In this document: in pieces, positions 25,275-33,095 of the stretch
Layout: each line of letters starts with the position of its first letter
Numbering within the stretch: the first letter of the stretch is position 1
Assembly: GCA_963170165.1 (NCBI GenBank)
Contig: CAUJGQ010000040.1
Coordinates: 1 to 51,389, forward strand
Length of the DNA: 51,389 bases
Direction: 5' to 3'
DNA from: Chloroflexota bacterium
GTDB taxonomy: Bacteria; Chloroflexota; Dehalococcoidia; CAUJGQ01
Program-made: the position numbers and the translations under genes
Notes under the pieces: generated by a model
Told to the model about the DNA's origin: nothing
Databases searched by the model: none
Seen by the model: the letters and a program-made list of their open reading frames with translations, nothing else

Positions 25275-26332
25275 GCGAAGCACGTATGCGCCTGTCTGTC
25301 TTAGACCAATCACCGATCCGAAAGGGAGGCACCGCGGCGCAGGCGCTGCACGAGACGCTGCTGCTGGCAGAGGCGTGTGACCGGCTGGGCTACCACCGCT
25401 ACTGGGTAGCGGAGCACCACAACAGTCAGGGGCTGGCGGGCTCGGCGCCGGAGATGCTCATCGGTCAGATTGCTGCGCGCACCCGCCGCATTCGTGCCGG
25501 ATCCGGCGGCGTGATGCTCAGCCACTATAGCCCGCTGAAGGTGGCCGAGCAGTTCCGCGTGCTGGAGGCGCTCTTTCCCGGGCGCATCGATCTGGGCGTC
25601 GGCCGGGCGCCGGGCAGCGACCACCGCACCGCCGCGGCGCTGACGCACGGCCCCGGCGCGCTTGGCATCGAACACTTCGGCGAGCAACTCCAAGGCCTGG
25701 AGGGCTATCTTACCGGCGCGCTGCCGCCGCATCACCCCTTCCGCGATGTACACGCCACACCCGAGATCCAGGGAATGCCGGAGTTGTGGATGCTGGGCTC
25801 CACCGGAGCGGGTGCGTCGTATGCGGCGCAGCTCGGCTGGTCCTTCTGCTTTGCCCACTTCATCACACCGGAGGGCGGCGAAGACATCATCCGCGGCTAC
25901 AAGCACCACTTCTGCCCCTCAGCGATACGCAGCACGCCGCGGGCTGCGCTGGGTGTGTCGGTCACCTGCGCCGAAACGGACGCAGAGGCAGAGCGGCTGG
26001 CGATGAGCCGCTGGGTGTGGCGGTTGGGCGCCGATCAGGGCCGGCGTGGCGGGGTGCCCTCGCCAGAGGAAGCGGCCGCCCGCCCGCTGCTGGCCGCAGA
26101 CGTACCGTACTTGGATTACATGCGCACCCGCTCCATCTACGGCAGTCCCAGCCACTGCCGCACCCAACTGGAACAACTCGCCGAACGCTACGACGCCGAG
26201 GAACTCGTCGTCGTCACCATCACGTACGACTTCGCCGCCCGAATCCGCTCGTATGAGCTGCTGGCTGAGGTGTTCGGTCTGGGAGCAGGCACAGCAGCTG
26301 GTGACGGGTCCGCCGTGACGGGCGAGGGCTGA
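25271..26332 (+). CDS. LLM-class flavin-dependent oxidoreductase (MsnO8-like)
   Basis: This 353-aa luciferase-like barrel protein begins MRLSVLDQSPIRKGG and shows YHRYWVAEHHNSQGLAGSAP, GSGGVMLSHYSPLKVAEQF and FPGRIDLGVGRAPGSD, the standard MsnO8-type motifs. Family members use reduced FMN for monooxygenation. GTG 25271 overlaps the upstream stop by four bases; ATG 25286 is an alternative five codons in. With the coupled hydrolase and the thiol-type DinB protein it may form a small catabolic or detoxification unit. Its substrate is not visible. Confidence 0.88.
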   Translation: MSEARMRLSVLDQSPIRKGGTAAQALHETLLLAEACDRLGYHRYWVAEHHNSQGLAGSAPEMLIGQIAARTRRIRAGSGGVMLSHYSPLKVAEQFRVLEALFPGRIDLGVGRAPGSDHRTAAALTHGPGALGIEHFGEQLQGLEGYLTGALPPHHPFRDVHATPEIQGMPELWMLGSTGAGASYAAQLGWSFCFAHFITPEGGEDIIRGYKHHFCPSAIRSTPRAALGVSVTCAETDAEAERLAMSRWVWRLGADQGRRGGVPSPEEAAARPLLAADVPYLDYMRTRSIYGSPSHCRTQLEQLAERYDAEELVVVTITYDFAARIRSYELLAEVFGLGAGTAAGDGSAVTGEG

Positions 26333-26350
26333 AGCCAACCGGCACGGTTC

Positions 26351-26380
26351 GTGCGGTAGGTTCCCGGGCGGCGACCGCAC
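26351..26380. terminator. Hairpin downstream of the LLM gene
   Basis: GTGCGGT (26351-26357) pairs with ACCGCAC (26374-26380) around a 16-nt loop. Confidence 0.35.
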
Positions 26381-26401
26381 AGCGGAGGCGCGGCACGCTG
26401 A

Positions 26402-26435
26402 CTCGTGCGCCCTCCACGCTCTCCAGGCGCACGAG
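26402..26435. terminator. Bidirectional hairpin between LLM and ychF genes
   Basis: A perfect 10-bp stem, CTCGTGCGCC (26402-26411) with GGCGCACGAG (26426-26435), encloses 14 nt between the convergent stops. Confidence 0.55.
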
Positions 26436-26474
26436 CGCATCATCCTAGCGAACGGCTGCCGGCTGACTGCATCA

Positions 26475-27572
26475 TCACACGTTGAACAGGATGTGGAGCA
26501 CGTCGCCATCCTGGACGACGTAGCTCTTGCCTTCGGTGCGGAGCAGGCCACGTTTCTTGGCCTCGGCTTCGGAGCCGCAGGCGACTAGATCTTCGTAGCG
26601 CACAACTTCGGCGCGGATAAACCCGCGCTCAAGGTCGGAGTGAATCTTGCCGGCGGCACGCGGGGCGGTGGCGCCTTTCTCTACCGTCCAGGCACGGCAC
26701 TCGTCCGGTCCGGAGGTGAGGAACGAGATCAGGCCGAGCAGGTCATACGAGAGACGAATCGCGCGGTCTAGCCCTGTCTCTTCCCCCAGGCCGAGATCGG
26801 CACGGTACTCGGCCGCCTCCTCGGCAGAGAGGTCCAGTAGCTCCATCTCCAGCTTGCCGCACAGCGCCGCCACCTCGGTATGAGGCTGGGGATAGCGTGC
26901 CCGCAACGCCTCCTCCAGATCCTCGCGGCGGGACACATCTTCCTCGCCGGCGTTGAGCAGCAGCAGCAGCGGTTTCAGGGTGAGGAAGCGGTAGCCGGAG
27001 ACAAGCTTGTGCTCCTCCTCTGACAGCGGCACCGCGCGAAGCGGCGTCTCCGCCTCCAGTGCGGCCTTCAGCCGCTCTAGCAGCGCCCGTTCCCGCTCGC
27101 CCTGGCCGCGCTCGCCGGCTTTGGTGGAGCGCAGTTCGGCGGTCAACCGGTCAAGCCGCCGCTCGATCAGCGCCAGGTCGGCGAAGGCCAGCTCCAGGTC
27201 CATGGTGGCGGCGTCGCGCGCCGGGTCGACCCGGCCCTCCGGGTGGGGCACCGAGGGGTCAGCAAAGGCGCGCAGCACATGGATCAGCGCATCGGCCTTG
27301 CGCACCTCGCCCAGGAACTGGCCGCCTGGCCCCTCACCCTTACCGAAGTTGGCGCCGGCAGCAGGAAAGTCGATGTAGCGGATCTCCGCCGGGGTGGTCT
27401 TCTTGGGGTGGTACATGGCAGTGAGCACGTCCAGCCGCCGGTCCGGTACCTTGACCACGCCGATATTGGGCTCGTGGCCGCCGCCGTAGCCGGTCTGCGC
27501 CTTGCCTCGCGTCACCGCATTGAACACCGTGGTCTTGCCGGATTGCCCCAGCCCGATGATGCCTACATCCAT
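26475..27572 (-). CDS. ychF: YchF/OLA1-type GTP/ATP-binding protein
   Basis: This 365-aa P-loop NTPase begins MDVGIIGLGQSGKTTVFN (G1 loop) and shows IGVVKVPDRRLDVL, the IRYIDFPAAGANFGKGEG switch region, an internal coiled coil (LIERRLDRLTAELRSTKAGE) and a C-terminal TGS domain (ERGFIRAEVVRYEDLV, ending DVLHILFNV). YchF binds ATP and ribosomes and takes part in stress responses. The G1 loop follows the start at once, supporting ATG 27572; a longer frame would pass through its own promoter. There is no RBS, and a -10 TACGCT lies 6 bases upstream, suggesting a leaderless mRNA. Confidence 0.93.
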   Translation of the reverse strand: MDVGIIGLGQSGKTTVFNAVTRGKAQTGYGGGHEPNIGVVKVPDRRLDVLTAMYHPKKTTPAEIRYIDFPAAGANFGKGEGPGGQFLGEVRKADALIHVLRAFADPSVPHPEGRVDPARDAATMDLELAFADLALIERRLDRLTAELRSTKAGERGQGERERALLERLKAALEAETPLRAVPLSEEEHKLVSGYRFLTLKPLLLLLNAGEEDVSRREDLEEALRARYPQPHTEVAALCGKLEMELLDLSAEEAAEYRADLGLGEETGLDRAIRLSYDLLGLISFLTSGPDECRAWTVEKGATAPRAAGKIHSDLERGFIRAEVVRYEDLVACGSEAEAKKRGLLRTEGKSYVVQDGDVLHILFNV

Positions 27573-27578
27573 GCGCTG

Positions 27579-27607
27579 AGCGTAGCACAGCCCTTTCCGC
27601 TGGAACG
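27579..27607 (-). promoter_or_regulatory. Promoter for leaderless ychF transcript
   Basis: Minus strand: CGTTCC (27602-27607), 17-base spacer, TACGCT (27579-27584), then CAGCGC and ATG. Spacing to the codon is identical to that of the MFS gene. Confidence 0.5.
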
Positions 27608-27725
27608 AGACGCACGAATGTCTGCCACTGCCGGACAGGATGGCAGTCTTTCCGGGCGGCGCCCGGCATACAGCCACCACGAACGGCGCTAGGCTGACAC
27701 TGCCCGCCTGCAGAGGAGGTCAGAG

Positions 27726-28697
27726 ATGCATTCGGTGCGGTCGCTGCTCCCCCATCGTGCCGCCACTCTGAAACAAGCGGACCACCGCTCATGGCCACGC
27801 CGTCACCGAACGGCGCTGCTGGTTAGCGCCGGCGTCGTGCTGGCACTGGCCGTCGCAGTGCTGGGCGCGGTCGGCTGGGTAGGCTCGGAACGCACGATTC
27901 ACCCGGCGCCGGCGGTGGAGGATCACACCCTGTCAGAGTATCCCTTTGCCGGCGTGACCGAGGAGGTCACCTTCACCAGCCTGGACGGCACACCGCTGGC
28001 CGGCTGGTTCGTGCCGGGACAGCCGGGCGCACCGGGCGTGGTGCTGCTCCACGGCTTCGGCCGGTCGCGGGCGGAGTTGCTGCCACACGCCGCCTATCTC
28101 AACGCCGCTGGCTACCACGTGCTGCTGTTTGACTTCCGCGGCCGCGGACAGAGCGGCGGCAGCGGCACCACTATGGGCGCGCGCGAGCCACTCGACGTCC
28201 GCGGCGCTGTGGCATACCTACAGTCCCGGCCGGGGGTGGACGCGCACCGCATTGCCGTGCAGGGCGTCTCGCTTGGCGCCTCCTCCGGTATCCTCGCCAT
28301 GGCCGCCGACCCTGCTATCGCCGCCATCGTCGCGGAGAGCCCCTTCACCACGTTGCGCGAGACCGTAGACCGCGCCTTCGAGCACTTCATCGACCTGCCA
28401 TCGTTTCCCTTCGCTCCGCTTACCGTCTTCATCGTCGAGCAGCGAGTGAATGCCGACGCAGACGCGATCCGCCCGATTGACGCCATCGCCACGATCGGGC
28501 AGCGGCCGGTGTTCATCATCCAGGATCAAGCGGACACGGAGATGCCGGTACGCGCCGGTGAGCGGCTCTACGCGGCGGCGCCAGGGCCAAAGGAACTGTG
28601 GCTTGTCCCCGACGCTGGACACGCAGACGCCCGCAAGCTCTTCCCAGATGAGTATGCGAACCGCGTATTGGCGTTCTACCGGGAGCATTTCGAGTAA
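27726..28697 (+). CDS. Membrane-anchored alpha/beta hydrolase
   Basis: This 323-aa protein has a basic N-terminus and one transmembrane segment (LLVSAGVVLALAVAVLGAV, about residues 31-50), then an alpha/beta-hydrolase domain: VVLLHGFGRSRAELLPHA, DFRGRGQSGG, nucleophile elbow GVSLGA, Asp in DQADTEMPV and His in PDAGHAD. This resembles BEM46/YqkD-type hydrolases whose catalytic domain faces the outside. GAGGAGG precedes ATG. It diverges from ychF and is followed by the universal stress protein gene. Substrate unknown. Confidence 0.87.
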   Translation: MHSVRSLLPHRAATLKQADHRSWPRRHRTALLVSAGVVLALAVAVLGAVGWVGSERTIHPAPAVEDHTLSEYPFAGVTEEVTFTSLDGTPLAGWFVPGQPGAPGVVLLHGFGRSRAELLPHAAYLNAAGYHVLLFDFRGRGQSGGSGTTMGAREPLDVRGAVAYLQSRPGVDAHRIAVQGVSLGASSGILAMAADPAIAAIVAESPFTTLRETVDRAFEHFIDLPSFPFAPLTVFIVEQRVNADADAIRPIDAIATIGQRPVFIIQDQADTEMPVRAGERLYAAAPGPKELWLVPDAGHADARKLFPDEYANRVLAFYREHFE

Positions 28698-28794
28698 CCG
28701 GCGTCGGGCAGCTGGGGAGATTGCCGAGCGGGGAAGGTGAAGCGGAGCGCACTCCTCCGGGACGGCGGATGGTGGGGCTGTGAGGGATACCGCC

Positions 28795-29694
28795 ATGGCG
28801 TGGAAGCGGCTCCTGGTTCCCCTGGATGGCTCGCCGAACAGCGAGGCGGCGCTGCCATACGCGCGGGCACTGACCAGCGCCACCGGCGCGGCGCTGACCT
28901 TGCTCCTGGCCCGCCCGCTGCCACCCGCCCGTAGCCGGTCCGAGCCCGAGACCACGGCCTACCTGGAGGGTATCGCCGAGCCACTGCGCGCCGCCGGCCT
29001 GCGTGTGGACACCCGGACGCTAGAGGGCGAGGCGGCCACCGTGATCTTGGAGATGGCGGCCCGGCTCGACGTGGCAGCGGTGGTGATGGCCACGCACGGC
29101 CGCGGCGGTATCGCCCGCCTCGTTGCGGGTAGTGTGGCCGGCCGTGTGCTGCGCGAGAGCCTGCGGCCCACGCTGGTGATCCGGCCGCCGGTTGGGAAGA
29201 CGGTCGCCGCCCTGCGACGGATTATCGTGCCGCTCGACGGCTCGCCGGTGGCGGAGGCCGCACTTGCGCCGGCCATGGACCTGGCACGCGCCGCGCAGGC
29301 AGCAGTGACCCTGCTGCGCGTAGCGCCGCCTGGACCTGCCGGACAGGCCGCCATCGACGGCGCGGGCGTGCTGCTCGATGTGGCGCGCATCGAGGAGCAG
29401 CACGGGCGGGCAGCCGGGCTGTACTTGGCTGAGGTCCGCGCCACACTGCCGGCTGATGTACGCATCGAGGCGATGGTGCTCCGGGGCGCCCCCGGCGCCG
29501 TGCTCACCGAGGTGCTGGGCGGCGGCGGGGTAGACCTGGCGGTGATGAGCACGCATGGGCGCGGCGGGCTGCACCGGTTAGTGATGGGCAGCGTGGCCGA
29601 GCAGGTGGTGCGGGCCGGCGTGCCGGTGCTGCTGGTTCGCGCTGCACCGGCGACTGACGAACCGCAGATCACGGGACGGAACGTGCGGTCATGA
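28795..29694 (+). CDS. Tandem-domain universal stress protein
   Basis: This 299-aa protein is two UspA domains: residues about 1-140 with LVPLDGSPNSEAALPYA and MATHGRGGIARLVAGSVA, and about 148-290 with IVPLDGSPVAEAALAPA and MSTHGRGGLHRLVMGSVA. Both halves keep the G-x2-G-x9-GS ATP-binding pattern. Such proteins act in starvation and oxidative stress. ATG 28795 follows GAGGG; a GTG five codons upstream is possible. Its stop overlaps the start of the hibernation-factor-like gene by four bases (ATGA), linking the two. Confidence 0.9.
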   Translation: MAWKRLLVPLDGSPNSEAALPYARALTSATGAALTLLLARPLPPARSRSEPETTAYLEGIAEPLRAAGLRVDTRTLEGEAATVILEMAARLDVAAVVMATHGRGGIARLVAGSVAGRVLRESLRPTLVIRPPVGKTVAALRRIIVPLDGSPVAEAALAPAMDLARAAQAAVTLLRVAPPGPAGQAAIDGAGVLLDVARIEEQHGRAAGLYLAEVRATLPADVRIEAMVLRGAPGAVLTEVLGGGGVDLAVMSTHGRGGLHRLVMGSVAEQVVRAGVPVLLVRAAPATDEPQITGRNVRS

Positions 29695-30092
29695 CGCTCA
29701 ATCGGAGCATCAAGCTGCGGAACGTCACCCTCAGCGAGCGCGAGCAAGCGCGCATTGATCCGCGGCTGGATTCCCTGGAGCGGCGGCGGCAGCATCCGGA
29801 ACCGGCGGCGATGCTGGTATCTACTGCGTATCCACCGCAGCGGCGGACTGAAGTGGTTCTGCGGTTGCAGCTCGGTCCGCTGGACGGTCACCCGATCAGC
29901 CACCAGGCAGCGGAGACGGCGGACGATGCCGTCCGCCTGGCGGTCGAGGATATCGAGCGCCAGCTTGAGCAGACGCTGTCGACACAGCGGGGTGAGCCAT
30001 CGTTTGGTGTGCCCAGCCGCCGCCCAGAGCGCAAGCACACACCGGCGTGCGATCGCGCCCGCATCCTGACAGCCGCTGCCAGTATTGCCTGA
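29691..30092 (+). CDS. HPF/RaiA-like ribosome hibernation factor (short, divergent)
   Basis: This 133-aa protein resembles the sigma-54 modulation/S30EA fold: KLRNVTLSEREQARIDPRLD (first helix), EVVLRLQLGPLDGHPISHQA (strands), then DDAVRLAVEDIERQLEQTLS (second helix). Family proteins bind the 30S decoding region and silence ribosomes. The match is by pattern only; basic patches usual in helix one are moderate. It starts in an ATGA overlap with the universal stress gene, which fits a dormancy role. The last 35 residues are a basic, probably flexible tail. Confidence 0.65.
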   Translation: MTLNRSIKLRNVTLSEREQARIDPRLDSLERRRQHPEPAAMLVSTAYPPQRRTEVVLRLQLGPLDGHPISHQAAETADDAVRLAVEDIERQLEQTLSTQRGEPSFGVPSRRPERKHTPACDRARILTAAASIA

Positions 30093-30181
30093 CACACCGA
30101 CCGGCCGGTTGCTCGCATACTGAGCATGAGGGGCAGCAGCATCGGCGGTCTCTGTCCCGTCCCCGCGACGGGAGGTGGGTC

Positions 30182-30490
30182 ATGTACGCCAACACACGCG
30201 CGGAAGTGGTCCCACAGGTCCCCGGCAACGACCGGCCGGACCTGGTGATGGAGTGGATGCGGTTCTACCAGAGCCTGGAAGATATGTATGTGGCGCTGGC
30301 ACAAGAGCAACTCCGTCCGTACCAGCGCGCCACCAACCAGGACTTAGAGCAGCGGGCGGCGACGGCGGCGGCCACCGGCGACCGCCCCGGTGATGTCATG
30401 GGTCACGGCCTGTTCTGGCCGGGAAATGCGCTGTCCGGCTCGCCCAGCCGGCCAGCCGTCCCCACCCGTCCGGCCTCGCTCCGGCTGTGA
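30182..30490 (+). CDS. Hypothetical protein, 102 aa
   Basis: No family is recognised. The first 65 residues look folded and helical (DLVMEWMRFYQSLEDMYVAL, AQEQLRPYQRATNQDLEQRA); the tail is rich in Gly, Pro and Ser. GGGAGG lies 6 bases before ATG 30182. It follows the stress/hibernation pair by 89 bases in the same direction, so it may belong to that transcript. A CATACT -10-like box at 30116-30121 could instead give it a promoter. Confidence 0.5.
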   Translation: MYANTRAEVVPQVPGNDRPDLVMEWMRFYQSLEDMYVALAQEQLRPYQRATNQDLEQRAATAAATGDRPGDVMGHGLFWPGNALSGSPSRPAVPTRPASLRL

Positions 30491-30509
30491 TCGGCCGGAG
30501 GTGTGTGAC

Positions 30510-30546
30510 GGCCGCCCTGCTTCTACCCCACCGGCGGCAGGCGGCC
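30510..30546. terminator. Bidirectional hairpin between convergent genes
   Basis: GGCCGCCCTGC (30510-30520) pairs with GCAGGCGGCC (30537-30546), 10 pairs with one bulged C and a 16-nt loop. Confidence 0.5.
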
Positions 30547-30586
30547 TGCTCAGACCAGCGGAGCGGCAGCGCGCGCTGGCCGCCAC

Positions 30587-31210
30587 TCATCGTTCCAGCA
30601 CGACCAGGTGAAACCGTGCCTGCTGGGGGTCGCGCGCCGCTTCAGGCACGGCCTCCGGCTCGGCCGCCAGGTAGGGGTCGGTGAAGGCGCCCAGGTCCCG
30701 GAAGCCGAGTTCCAGGAACAACGACCGCGGCAGGCCGCCGAGCCATCCGAGGTAGACCGGAGTGTCGATGGTGGCTGCCTTCGCCGCCAGCGCATCGAAC
30801 GGCGCCGCCCCGGAGCGCAGCCAGGCCACCGCCTCCCGCAGGAGTGCCGTGCCCAGCCCTTGCCCGCGGTATTCCGGCGCTTCTCGCTCAGTTCCGTCCG
30901 GTCCGCGTACCCGCCCGACATGCCAGCAGCCGAGCATCGCAGTGCGCTCAGGCAATGCTACCTGGGTCTCGATCCCGGCCAGATCCGCCCACCACGCGCC
31001 ATCATGCAGGCCGCCGGGCGAGCGAACGTTGGGGCGGTAAGCGCGGACGCCGAGCTGTGCCACCGGCCGGCCTCTGTCCAGCGCTAGCAACGCGCAGGTG
31101 CCCTGGCCGGTTATCCGGTCCAGCAGTTCGGCCTCACCGCCTTTCCAGCAGCGCCGCTCCATATGCGGCACATCCGCTGGTGTCGCGGGCCGGATCTCGA
31201 TCTCTGCCAT
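30587..31210 (-). CDS. GNAT-family acetyltransferase
   Basis: This 207-aa GNAT protein opens IEIRPATPADVPHMERR, contains VAQLGVRAYRPNVRSPGG in the central sheet, EYRGQGLGTALLREAVAWL as the acetyl-CoA loop, and SLFLELGFRDLGAF near the C-terminus. AGGGGGAG precedes ATG. It lies 18 bases after the GDYXXLXY gene and is last in a three-gene minus-strand operon with the DUF2157 gene. Acceptor unknown. Confidence 0.85.
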   Translation of the reverse strand: MAEIEIRPATPADVPHMERRCWKGGEAELLDRITGQGTCALLALDRGRPVAQLGVRAYRPNVRSPGGLHDGAWWADLAGIETQVALPERTAMLGCWHVGRVRGPDGTEREAPEYRGQGLGTALLREAVAWLRSGAAPFDALAAKAATIDTPVYLGWLGGLPRSLFLELGFRDLGAFTDPYLAAEPEAVPEAARDPQQARFHLVVLER

Positions 31211-31228
31211 TGCTCCCCCTGCCCGCGC

Positions 31229-31771
31229 TCAGCGGACGGGCCTGCCGTCCACCAACACCCGGCGGGCGACGGGACGGCCGTAACGGTCGACTTTGACCTC
31301 TACCGCCACCGTCCGCCCGGGCGTGCGCGACGCTTCCTCGATCAGTGGACCGCCACCCTCGGAGATAAACACCTGCTCGATGCCGTAGGTGACATGCGCC
31401 GGCGCCGGAAAATCCAAACTGCGCACCTCGCCCCGAATGAGCACGTGCCCGCCGGCAACATCACGCCGCTCATGGTGGGCGTCCACCGCCTGCCACAGGC
31501 CATCCGTATCCGGGGCCAGCTCCACGTAGATGTCGTCGCCCTGGAAGAAGAACGCCTCGTCGCCTGCTATCCGCCGCAAATCCAGCACCGAGATTGCGTA
31601 TTGGACATTGACGTAGTGCCCACGGAAGGGATCGCGCGGGTCAACCGGCTCTACCCGCAGGCGCACGGTTTCGCCGGTCCAAGTCGTGAACTGGTTGTAG
31701 CCGATGACGGCGGTGAGTATCAGGAACTGGAGCGCAACCACGCCCAGGAAGCGAACGGAGACCCGCGTCAT
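31229..31771 (-). CDS. GDYXXLXY-family membrane-anchored protein
   Basis: This 180-aa protein has one N-terminal hydrophobic segment (FLGVVALQFLILTAVIGY) and an extracytoplasmic domain whose DPRDPFRGHYVNVQYAISV matches the motif of the GDYXXLXY family (here GHYVNVQY). The family has no known activity but travels with DUF2157 membrane proteins. The start codon overlaps the DUF2157 stop by four bases (ATGA), so the pair is translationally coupled and probably forms a complex in the membrane. Confidence 0.88.
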   Translation of the reverse strand: MTRVSVRFLGVVALQFLILTAVIGYNQFTTWTGETVRLRVEPVDPRDPFRGHYVNVQYAISVLDLRRIAGDEAFFFQGDDIYVELAPDTDGLWQAVDAHHERRDVAGGHVLIRGEVRSLDFPAPAHVTYGIEQVFISEGGGPLIEEASRTPGRTVAVEVKVDRYGRPVARRVLVDGRPVR

Positions 31772-32982
31772 ACGCCGCCCTCCGCTTCCTCGGCCGCAAC
31801 CAACAGCCGCCGCCGCACCCGCTCCAGCACCACCGCCACCACCAGCAGCAGCGCCCCGCCTGTCAGATAGGCCGCAGAGGCGGGCAGCAGGCCGCCGAAC
31901 ACATCGACGTAGCGGGTCACCAGCCCCAGCGCCAGCGCAGGAATGCCGATATTGATGAACCGCGCCGCACCGCGCAAGTAGCCGAGCACACAGGCCAGCA
32001 GCGCCAGCCCGAAGAACAGCAGGTTGAAGGCCGCCGGATAGAAGCGGGCCCCATCCGCGGCCAGCACCGCCGCGGCTGCCAGCGTCACCACGGCCAGCGC
32101 CGCGCTCGCCTGCCCGGCCGTCGTCCGGTCCGTCCCGCGCTCCGGCCGCCACACCAGCGACAGTGCCGCCACCACCCCCAGCGCCACGACCAGCAGGAAC
32201 CACGCCGGCGCATCGAGCGCGGCTACGTCGTCATCGATCTCGTCCCACAGGTCGCCGAAGGACAGCACATAGGCGGCGGCCAGTGCCGTCAGCAGGCCCA
32301 GTACCTCGTACACCGCACGGAACCCGGCCAGCGCCCGGCTGGGGCGGTGCAGCCCGCCCAGCGCAAACAGCACCACACCGGCGATTAGATACACCGGCAG
32401 CGCCACCGCCGCCGCCGGCTCGTCCGTGTAGGTGTTGACTATCTCCCAGCCAATCCACGCCAGCGCATCGAGCAATCCTACCGCCAGCGCCGAGCGCAGC
32501 CCGACGGCATAAGCCAGTGGCAGGATACCGAGCGCGCCGAAGCCGAGGATCGAGGGGCTCTCGACAGGCAGGTTATAGATCTGGGCCAGCAGGAAGATGC
32601 CCGCCTGGAACAGCAACGCTCCCAGCAGGATCAGCGCCTCGCCCACACGCGGCATCATGCGCGACCGGAAACGCAATACGTAGCCCGCGGCGTACGCGCC
32701 GGCCGTGGACAGATATACCAGCGCCACCTTGAACCACGTGGGGATCACGTCCCAGTTGGTGGAGAAGAACAGCACCACGCCGGCGCCGAACACCAGCGCG
32801 CCGGTGGTGGCGATGAAAGCCGTCAGCCGGTTGAGGCGAAAGGCGCGGTCTTCGCTCTGCGCTGCTGGGTAGCGCGCCAGGATGCGGCGGCCCTGCTCCT
32901 GGGTGATCAGGCCGTCCTGCAGCCACCCGGGTAACTCCCGCTCCAGCCGCTCGCGAAACGTGACGGTCCGCGCGTCCTGCAT
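31768..32982 (-). CDS. DUF2157 membrane protein
   Basis: This 404-aa protein has a soluble N-terminal DUF2157 region (LERELPGWLQDGLITQEQGR, then ILARYP) followed by about ten to twelve transmembrane segments beginning FIATTGALVFGAGVVLFF. This is the common layout of DUF2157 proteins, whose function is unknown; coupling to GDYXXLXY proteins is usual. GGAG precedes ATG 32982, and a TAGACT -10-like box lies 18 bases further upstream. It is the first gene of the operon. Confidence 0.88.
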   Translation of the reverse strand: MQDARTVTFRERLERELPGWLQDGLITQEQGRRILARYPAAQSEDRAFRLNRLTAFIATTGALVFGAGVVLFFSTNWDVIPTWFKVALVYLSTAGAYAAGYVLRFRSRMMPRVGEALILLGALLFQAGIFLLAQIYNLPVESPSILGFGALGILPLAYAVGLRSALAVGLLDALAWIGWEIVNTYTDEPAAAVALPVYLIAGVVLFALGGLHRPSRALAGFRAVYEVLGLLTALAAAYVLSFGDLWDEIDDDVAALDAPAWFLLVVALGVVAALSLVWRPERGTDRTTAGQASAALAVVTLAAAAVLAADGARFYPAAFNLLFFGLALLACVLGYLRGAARFINIGIPALALGLVTRYVDVFGGLLPASAAYLTGGALLLVVAVVLERVRRRLLVAAEEAEGGV

Positions 32983-33095
32983 GCTGCGCTCTCCTGAGAG
33001 AGTCTACCTGACCCAGACCGCTGAGGTTGCCCGATGCTCAGCCGCCCGCCGGACCCGCATAGTAAGCGGGGAGGAGCGTGGAAGGAGGGTCTGCC

